Below, one piece after another: positions 26,973-32,421 of a DNA stretch of 32,421 nt. This DNA comes from an uncultured Collinsella sp. (GTDB taxonomy: Bacteria > Actinomycetota > Coriobacteriia > Coriobacteriales > Coriobacteriaceae). The stretch spans positions 1-32,421 of the forward strand of contig CAAEEX010000073.1 of NCBI GenBank assembly GCA_900755005.1. The letters run 5' to 3'. The notes below the pieces were generated by a model, which saw only the letters and a program-made list of their open reading frames with translations, did not search any database and had not been told where the DNA came from. A program made the position numbers and the translations under genes. Positions within the stretch are counted from its first letter, which is position 1. Every line of letters begins with the position of its first letter.

Positions 26973-27680
26973 ATGGGTATAGGTCATTGGCTTACCAAGA
27001 CAATTAAAACGTCGGTTTGTGGTTACAGGGCTTACAGCGATACGTATATTAAAGAATTGCGTTCTAAGGGTGCAGTTATCGGTGAAGATGTGACCATCCA
27101 CTATCCGATGAGAACGGTGATCGATGCTACTGCGCCGCATCTTATTACAATTGGCAACCACGTTAACATTACGGGGCCGGCCACTATTCTCACTCATGAT
27201 TATTCTTGGTCAGTTGTTAAAGGTAAAACAGGCGAGATTTTAGGGAATCAGAAGCCAGTTGTTATTGGCGACAACGTTTTCATTGGCTGGGGTGCCACGA
27301 TTTTATGTGGATCGATTATTGAAGATAACGTGGTGGTGGGGGCCCATGCGGTGGTTTCCGGCCTTGTTGATCATGATTCCGTCTGGGGTGGGGTTCCTGC
27401 AAAGCGGATTTGTTCTTTGGAACACTATCGAAAAAAACGCCTCACTGCTCAGATAGCTGAGGGTAAGATGTACGTCCGCTGCTTTCGGGAGCGCTATGGA
27501 CGTGACCCGCGCAAGGATGAGATTCCCGAGTACTTTATGCTTTTCTGCGGTGACGAAGAACTTGAAGGCAAACTTGCATTTCAGGTCAATCTCATGGGTA
27601 CCGAGGAAAAGACAAAACGTTTAATGCGGGAAGCCGAGCGACCGTATCTTGACTATAACTCGTTTATTAAGGATTGCTGA
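26973..27680 (+). CDS. Hexapeptide-repeat acyltransferase with C-terminal extension
   Basis: 235 residues from ATG 26973 (GAGG 8 nt upstream); an in-frame GTG at 26964 is less likely. The beta-helix core includes ITIGNHVNITGPATILTHDYSW (a possible catalytic His in the THDYSW motif of capsule acetyltransferases) and VVIGDNVFIGWGATILCGSIIEDNVVVGAHAVVSGLV, ending in WGGVPAKRI. A further roughly 80 residues, rich in charged residues, follow the core (about 153-235), longer than the usual family tail. It is the third candidate acetyltransferase. The TGA overlaps the next ATG (TGATG). Confidence 0.87.
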   Translation: MGIGHWLTKTIKTSVCGYRAYSDTYIKELRSKGAVIGEDVTIHYPMRTVIDATAPHLITIGNHVNITGPATILTHDYSWSVVKGKTGEILGNQKPVVIGDNVFIGWGATILCGSIIEDNVVVGAHAVVSGLVDHDSVWGGVPAKRICSLEHYRKKRLTAQIAEGKMYVRCFRERYGRDPRKDEIPEYFMLFCGDEELEGKLAFQVNLMGTEEKTKRLMREAERPYLDYNSFIKDC

Positions 27681-28864
27681 TGCCTGCTAGCCTGTCAGTT
27701 AAAGAACGCAAAGGTGTTGCGACATCGTTCAATGTTGATGTTTTTGTAACGTCCGCGCTCATGATTTTGTCTGTCTACAAGGTGGATATTGTACCGACGG
27801 CCATTATGCAGGGAATCAGATGCGCTGCTATTGCGATCTTGTTGCTGCTGCATTTTAAAGCTATTTGTGTTTTTCCGCACAAAGTGGCTCTTTTTGCATT
27901 TCCAATAGCAATGTCGATTTCTTCGCTCTGCGCTGGTTGTAGTTATCAAAATGTTGTCTTTGCGAGCGTGCAAGGTCTTAATATCATCTCGCTGTTTATT
28001 TCATGTTATGACATTGCGCGCAAGTACGGTTTATTTCAATTGTTTGACAGCGTCTTTTGGCTTTTGTTTGCGTTTAGTTTACTGAATGACCTAACGGTAT
28101 TCGCTACCCATTTCAATAACTCATCCAGTCAATATCTGATGGGTAATAAGTTTACTGTTGGCGATATTCATACGTTGCTCCTTGGGCTTTATGCTGCTCT
28201 CCTTTCTGTTAGGCGTGGCTATCTACGCTATAACCGGGGAATTTATGTGGCTCTTGTTTTTGAATCTGCTATTGTGCTCGTAAAAGCGAGCGCGATGACT
28301 GCACTTCTTTGCCTGTTGTTGTCTGTTGCCCTTACTTTATTCCTTACCAACCGAGTTTCGCACAAATTGAGCGAGGGTTTAGTTATCACTATCGTGATTG
28401 TCGCTGCGAATGTAATTTACTTCGGAACGGGTATGCTGCTTAATATTCCGGCCGTTCAGTTTTTTATCCAGGATGTATTGGGGCGGTCTCTTACAATGAC
28501 GGGTAGAACTCCAATCTATGATTGCCTTGAATTGTTGATCAACGAAAAGCCTGTTTTTGGATGGGGTTACGGAAACACGGCGGTCATGGCGCTTGTTGGT
28601 TATGGAAACGCCCAGAATGGAATCGCAGAGCTCATGGTCAACTATGGCGCATTTGGCGTGCTTGCTTTTTTTGCTACGGTAATAGGTCTTTTCCCTAGCG
28701 TGAAAAAGTTCCGTAGCCATAATCCGAGGCTTGTTGCGATCATATACGGCACTATTCTTGCATCTCTTGTCGAGATATCGTTCGGTCTAGTTTTTTTCTT
28801 CGCGTTGTCGTTGATATTCGCGGGGTCCGTTTTTCCTTTAAGGGACGATTTAAATAACATTTAA
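27680..28864 (+). CDS. wzy: Wzy-like polysaccharide polymerase (multi-pass membrane protein)
   Basis: 394 residues, largely hydrophobic, with about ten predicted TM segments by eye. A larger soluble loop in the C-terminal half contains GRTPIYDCLELLINEKPVFGWGYGN. The G(R)xxxW/Y...P.xGxG(x)GN pattern is typical of O-antigen polymerase/ligase (Wzy/WaaL) proteins. It would join flipped repeat units at the outer face of the membrane. ATG 27680 has AAGGA 6 nt upstream and overlaps the previous stop; a TTG at 27674 is also in frame. As usual for polymerases, primary sequence is weakly diagnostic, so context carries part of the assignment. Confidence 0.82.
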   Translation: MPASLSVKERKGVATSFNVDVFVTSALMILSVYKVDIVPTAIMQGIRCAAIAILLLLHFKAICVFPHKVALFAFPIAMSISSLCAGCSYQNVVFASVQGLNIISLFISCYDIARKYGLFQLFDSVFWLLFAFSLLNDLTVFATHFNNSSSQYLMGNKFTVGDIHTLLLGLYAALLSVRRGYLRYNRGIYVALVFESAIVLVKASAMTALLCLLLSVALTLFLTNRVSHKLSEGLVITIVIVAANVIYFGTGMLLNIPAVQFFIQDVLGRSLTMTGRTPIYDCLELLINEKPVFGWGYGNTAVMALVGYGNAQNGIAELMVNYGAFGVLAFFATVIGLFPSVKKFRSHNPRLVAIIYGTILASLVEISFGLVFFFALSLIFAGSVFPLRDDLNNI

Positions 28865-28899
28865 TTGGATGAGGCGATTGCGTGAACAGGAGAGATACG

Positions 28900-29880
28900 A
28901 TGGCGCCTCTTATTTCAATTGTGGTGCCGGTATACAACACGGCTGAATACATCGAACAGTGTGTACGCAGTATTTTATTGCAGGATTTCACCTTGTTAGA
29001 GCTTGTTCTTGTGGACGATGGCTCCACTGATGGCTCTTCTGGTTTATGCGATGAGTTTGCGACGGCAGATGAACGCGTGAAGGTAATTCACCAGGAAAAT
29101 TCCGGAGTTTCAGTTGCTCGTAACAGAGGTTTTGATGTTGCGATTGGTCGCTACATTTGGTTTTGCGACAGTGATGACTGGATTGAACCTGGAGCGCTTG
29201 GGAAAATTGCATCCGTTATTGCAGAACGTTCGCCTGCGGCTATTTGTTTGACAATTAACCGTATCGGAGCCGATAGACGGGTTATTGGAAGATTTGAAGC
29301 CGCACGTGATAGCACTGGTCCGTCTGATGGTCCTTTGCAATGTAACAACTATCTGTTCGCGCACACGCAAGTATTTCTTCGTACATTGGGCGAGGGGTTA
29401 CGCTTTAAAGAGGGCCTTGCGCTTCTTGAAGATCGAGACTATTTTTATAAACTATTTTGGCTTGCTGCAGGTAACACAGCGCGTATAACTGAGCCACTCT
29501 ATAACTATCGAGTTGAGCGTGTCGATTCTGCCGTGCACGATATCAGTGCAGACAAGGCACTTGGAGCATTCCTCGTAAGCAAGGAGATTTTTGAAAATGA
29601 GTTGACAAAGGGTTTTCTGTCGCCTGCTTACGAAAGCATGGTTACATTCGTTCTTATGGCGTTTTCTGCATTGGGGAAAACAGAGGGTTATTCAATCAGA
29701 TATAAACGTTTAGCTCGGTTTGTCTCAGAGAATGATCATTCTTCCCTTCTTCCGAGTTCTAAGAGAGCGAGACTGTCCATTGCCGTTCGTCATCCACGCG
29801 TTTTTATCTCTATTGTTCGTGTGAGAAAGGCTTTGAAGCCTTTCTTTAAGAGGCTTCAGAGTTACAGATCGAGGAGTTAG
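28900..29880 (+). CDS. Family 2 glycosyltransferase
   Basis: GT2 with ISIVVPVYNTAEYIEQCVRSILLQDF, LVDDGSTDGSSGLCDEF, ENSGVSVARNRGFD and the DxD-like CDSDDW. AGGAGAG at 28888-28894 lies 5 nt before ATG 28900 (326 residues). GTG 28882 is in frame, has its own weaker GAGG and is an alternative. The C-terminal part is basic (RKALKPFFKRLQSYRSRS), consistent with membrane association. The DNA of the N-terminal 60 codons is strikingly like that of the GT2 gene at 23205, suggesting paralogy. Confidence 0.9.
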   Translation: MAPLISIVVPVYNTAEYIEQCVRSILLQDFTLLELVLVDDGSTDGSSGLCDEFATADERVKVIHQENSGVSVARNRGFDVAIGRYIWFCDSDDWIEPGALGKIASVIAERSPAAICLTINRIGADRRVIGRFEAARDSTGPSDGPLQCNNYLFAHTQVFLRTLGEGLRFKEGLALLEDRDYFYKLFWLAAGNTARITEPLYNYRVERVDSAVHDISADKALGAFLVSKEIFENELTKGFLSPAYESMVTFVLMAFSALGKTEGYSIRYKRLARFVSENDHSSLLPSSKRARLSIAVRHPRVFISIVRVRKALKPFFKRLQSYRSRS

Positions 29881-29885
29881 TTAAG

Positions 29886-31403
29886 TTGTTATTTGCAAGA
29901 AGCGGTGTGAAATCGGGTGCTATCGTTAGCTATGCGTACACGTTCGTCAATTCAATCGTGTCAATTATCTATGTTCCGCTGCTTCTCTCCAGTATTGGTC
30001 GGGAGGAATACGGTTTATATCAGCTGATTGGCTCAATAATGGCCTACATTGTCTCCATTAACGGGATTCTCGCTTCAGGCGTGGGTAGATATTACTGCAT
30101 GTACAAAGCTGAGGACGATCAAACTAAGATGGAGAACACCCTGGCGATTGCAAAGCGGATGTATTGGGCACTTTCTGTTGTTACTGTTGCTGTGATTCTT
30201 ATTGTTTCGATGGCCTTTCGTACGATTTATAGCACTTCATTTTCACAGGCGTTGGTTGATGAAGGTTCCGCGATGCTTCTCGTACTTGGTGTTAATTGCA
30301 TTGTTGTGATGAATAACGCAATAACCATTGCTGCCATTACGGCCAATGAGAGATTTGTTTTTCTCAAGGGTACGCAGCTTGTTTCTCTTGTTGTCCAGCC
30401 AGTAATAGTTGTCGCGGTAGCACAACTGGTCCCATCCGCTATCGTCGTGTCAATAGTCGCCTTGCTTACGAATATTGTCTGTGCCTCTGTTCAACGCGTG
30501 TACGCAAGGCATATTTTACATATTCGGTATACCTTTCATGGCTGGGACCGCGCATTGGCTCATGGTATATTAGGATTTAGCGTTGCGATAATTCTAGTAA
30601 CGTTAGCCGACTTGATTTTCTGGAAGACGGATCAGCTCATTGTTGGATATCTATTCGGGGCCGATTCTGTTGCGGTCTATTCCATTGGTGCTCAGATTTA
30701 CCAAGCATATATGAATATCGGTATTGCAGTCTCCTCAGTGTTTCTTCCACGTGTTTCGCAGCTTTATCACGGAAATCATGATATGGCTGCCATTAGTGCT
30801 CTATTTATAAAGGTCGGGCGCATCTCTCTTATGATTTGCCTATTAATTTTGGGCGCTTTTACCTTTTTGGGGCCTGACTTTATGGCACTTTGGGCGGGCG
30901 ATAATTGTTTTGACTCATATCTAGTAGCAATTATTGTGATGGTGCCATTTACCATTGATTTGATTCAGAATCTCGGCCTTACCATTCTCCAGGTTATTGA
31001 TAAATACTATTTTCGCGGGGCCATGTATCTTGTTATCGCATTGCTAAACGTTGTTTTGACTGTTGTTATGCTTAATGCGGTTGGTCTTGCTGGTGCAGCA
31101 CTTTCTACGGCCATTGCAATGCTCATTGGTAATGGGTTTATCATGAACTGGTTTTACAAGGTCAAGGTCGGTCTTGATATTACGAATTTCTGGCGACAAA
31201 TGCTTCCGATTGCGATTCCCGTATCTTTGCTTGTGGCCGTGTTTGCTTGTGTGTATTGGTTGGCCCCGATACCCCATGCTTCTTGGTTCGCCTTTATTGC
31301 TGCTGGCGTGTTTTGGGTTGTCGGTTATGTGTCCATCCTCTGGCGTTTCTCCATGAACGACTACGAGAAAGGTCTTGTTCGCAGCGTTTTGCACAAGCAT
31401 TAA
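29886..31403 (+). CDS. wzx: Wzx-like polysaccharide flippase (MATE/MOP superfamily)
   Basis: 505 residues with about 12-14 hydrophobic segments. The N-terminus GAIVSYAYTFVNSIVSIIYVPLLLSSIGREEYGLYQLIGSI is typical of the polysaccharide-biosynthesis-protein family (RfbX/Wzx). FWKTDQLIVGYLFGADSVAVYSIG in the middle is a recurrent Wzx/MurJ-type stretch. It would move the lipid-linked repeat unit across the membrane for polymerisation. The start is TTG 29886, with GAGGAG 9 nt upstream and 5 bases after the previous stop. It is the last intact gene of the operon; no terminator is obvious after it. Confidence 0.9.
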   Translation: MLFARSGVKSGAIVSYAYTFVNSIVSIIYVPLLLSSIGREEYGLYQLIGSIMAYIVSINGILASGVGRYYCMYKAEDDQTKMENTLAIAKRMYWALSVVTVAVILIVSMAFRTIYSTSFSQALVDEGSAMLLVLGVNCIVVMNNAITIAAITANERFVFLKGTQLVSLVVQPVIVVAVAQLVPSAIVVSIVALLTNIVCASVQRVYARHILHIRYTFHGWDRALAHGILGFSVAIILVTLADLIFWKTDQLIVGYLFGADSVAVYSIGAQIYQAYMNIGIAVSSVFLPRVSQLYHGNHDMAAISALFIKVGRISLMICLLILGAFTFLGPDFMALWAGDNCFDSYLVAIIVMVPFTIDLIQNLGLTILQVIDKYYFRGAMYLVIALLNVVLTVVMLNAVGLAGAALSTAIAMLIGNGFIMNWFYKVKVGLDITNFWRQMLPIAIPVSLLVAVFACVYWLAPIPHASWFAFIAAGVFWVVGYVSILWRFSMNDYEKGLVRSVLHKH

Positions 31404-31653
31404 TTAAATATTAGTTATCTGCACCAATCATTGACCTTGATTTGTTGCAAATCCGAATTTCTGGACAACGTGGTGGAACACGCTCGTGTACCATTTGCTG
31501 CGATTGAGGCGGACCGACGGTGGCGTCGCGAAAGTTGGTGCAATGGCCTTCCTTGACTCTGTTTCCAAGATCCGGACTCTATTGATATCCTAGACCGTAT
31601 CCATGCTGTCGGTGACGCATAACTTCTTTCGCAAATTTACAACCGCATAGCTG
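31404..31653. other. Decayed DNA after the flippase gene, no intact gene
   Basis: No convincing open frame. In one plus-strand frame (about 31445-31615) a coding-like stretch reads FLDNVVEHARVPFAAIEADR, is broken by a TGA, then reads FQDPDSIDILDRIHAVGDA before a TAA. I do not recognise the family. It may be the remnant of a further locus gene disrupted by the adjoining insertion sequence. Confidence 0.35.
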
Positions 31654-31730
31654 AACACGGCCCGTGCCCCGTCATATGAATTCTAGCGGCTAGGCAACAA
31701 ATCATTGACGAATGGGGTTCGGGCCGTGTT
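31654..31730. repeat. Inverted repeat at the 5' end of the transposase remnant
   Basis: AACACGGCCCG (31654-31664) and CGGGCCGTGTT (31720-31730) are perfectly complementary, with partial extension inwards (CCCC/GGGG, GTCA/TGAC). It overlaps the start of the transposase frame. It is either an insertion-sequence end or a hairpin that shields the transposase start from outside transcription. Confidence 0.5.
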
Positions 31731-32185
31731 TGCGAACATCGTAACAGCCGACGAGGAATCGCTGCGCAAGGACATAACGAATCTGGTGAGGAAGACCTTC
31801 GATGAGACGTTCAGGGTGCTGATCGACGAGGAGGCTTCCGAGCTCGTCGAGGCTGAATATTACGAGAGAATGGCGTGTCGGCGGTCCTGCTGCAGCGGCC
31901 ACTACGCGAGAAAGCTCGTCAGCGGTGTCGGAGAGTCGAGTTCAGCGCGCCGAAACTACGCGTCGCCTTCCAGATGGCCGTCATCGAGCGCTGCCGCAGG
32001 CGCAAGACCTCGGTCTAGGAGGCCGTCGTCGAGATGCGCCTCGCGGGTGCCTTGACCAGCAGGATTGAGGACGTATCCGGGCTTCTCTGGGGGCGCCGAT
32101 GTCCTCCGGCACCGTCTTCAACTTCAACGAGAGGGTCTTAGCGCCCATCGAGACCTAGCGGGAGAGGTCGTTTGAGGACGGCTAA
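31726..32185 (+). pseudogene. IS256-family transposase, 5' fragment with frameshifts and stops
   Basis: The intact part reads LRKDITNLVRKTFDETFRVLIDEEASELVEAEYYER...SGHYARKLVSGVGE, the N-terminus of IS256-type (Mutator) transposases. At about 31935 the reading frame shifts; the family sequence continues as LRVAFQMAVIERCRRRKTSV, a TAG at 32016-32018 replaces a glutamate codon, and EAVVEMRLAG and IEDVSGLLWG follow. At about 32090 a lost G shifts the frame again to GAPMSSGTVFNFNERVLAPIE, then TAG (32156-32158), RERSFEDG and TAA. About 150 of roughly 400 residues remain and the catalytic DDE part is absent. Clearly dead. Confidence 0.88.
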
Positions 32186-32254
32186 GCCAATTTGCGAAAT
32201 AATTTTGCCAGTACCAAGCGTTTGCTGATCAATAAAGCTACAAACATCTTTTCT
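32186..32254. other. AT-rich spacer between transposase remnant and lectin-domain gene
   Basis: No gene and no strong hairpin is seen. The composition changes sharply from AT-rich to GC-rich near 32265, marking the right edge of the foreign segment and the return to host-like DNA. Confidence 0.4.
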
Positions 32255-32421
32255 TTAATGCATTTTGTCTGCGGCCAGCGCCCAGGACTGGGCGGCCGAG
32301 CCGTTTGCGGGGTAGAGCCACACCTCGGCGCCCTCGCTCGTGTCGCACCACTTGCAGTCGAGCGCCATGCCGCTCGCCGCGCTCGTGATCGACCAGCCGC
32401 CGCCGCGGGCCTCGACGCGCC
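32255..32421 (-). CDS. C-terminal end of a protein with a ricin-B-lectin-like repeat (partial, runs off the window)
   Basis: On the minus strand, an open frame enters from the right edge and stops at TAA (32257 to 32255). The 54 visible residues include GGGWSITSAASGMALDCKWC and AEVWLYPANGSAAQSWAL. This matches the beta-trefoil RICIN repeat pattern (xSGKxLDV...xGxxVxLxxxNGxxxQxWxL), including the QxW signature as QSW. Such repeats bind carbohydrate and often end secreted hydrolases or surface proteins. High GC and host-like codons. The rest of the protein and its catalytic domain, if any, are outside the window. Confidence 0.7.
   Translation of the reverse strand, partial: RVEARGGGWSITSAASGMALDCKWCDTSEGAEVWLYPANGSAAQSWALAADKMH

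Overview
The window looks like a chromosomal segment of a high-GC Gram-positive gut actinobacterium of the class Coriobacteriia, most likely Collinsella. That placement is inferred from codon use (strong GAG/GCC/GGC/CGC bias), the gene content, and hairpin repeats of a kind I associate with Collinsella. No database search was possible.

Layout. 1-3011: the 3' end of a probable flavoprotein subunit, then a fused [2Fe-2S]/molybdopterin xanthine-dehydrogenase-type hydroxylase. 3151-6815: tRNA-Leu(UAG), trigger factor, clpP and clpX (protein folding and quality control). 7101-11415: valS and folC. 11521-16013, minus strand: an M24 aminopeptidase preceded by a three-gene glycerol-3-phosphate-dehydrogenase-like oxidoreductase operon (two flavoproteins and a DUF1667 protein). 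16420-18840: a small membrane zinc-ribbon protein and thrS. The spaces between these housekeeping genes carry three different families of long hairpin repeats, each present twice: one pair flanks valS, one pair flanks the peptidase, and one pair lies in tandem.

18948-31403 is an exopolysaccharide/capsule locus. It opens with a 92-bp segment bounded by near-perfect 15-20-bp inverted repeats. The segment carries a TATAAT-type -10 that currently points away from the locus, so it looks like a phase-variable invertible promoter in the OFF state. Next comes a NusG-family (LoaP/UpxY-like) antiterminator, then a tightly packed operon: phosphoglycosyl transferase, a PssD/PssE (Alg14/Alg13-like) pair, polysaccharide pyruvyl transferase, three hexapeptide acyltransferases, three GT2 and one GT4 glycosyltransferases, a Wzy-like polymerase and a Wzx-like flippase. 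Together these would start a lipid-linked repeat unit, extend and decorate it, flip it and polymerise it. The first four operon genes are GC-rich like the host. From about 22.69 kb to 31.40 kb the DNA is visibly AT-richer, consistent with a variable cassette acquired by transfer.

31404-32254 is decayed DNA that includes a broken IS256-family transposase. The window ends inside the C-terminus of a minus-strand protein with a ricin-B-lectin-like repeat. The best candidate for a noteworthy system is the combination of invertible promoter, antiterminator and long polysaccharide operon, an arrangement known from Bacteroides capsule loci but here in an actinobacterium.
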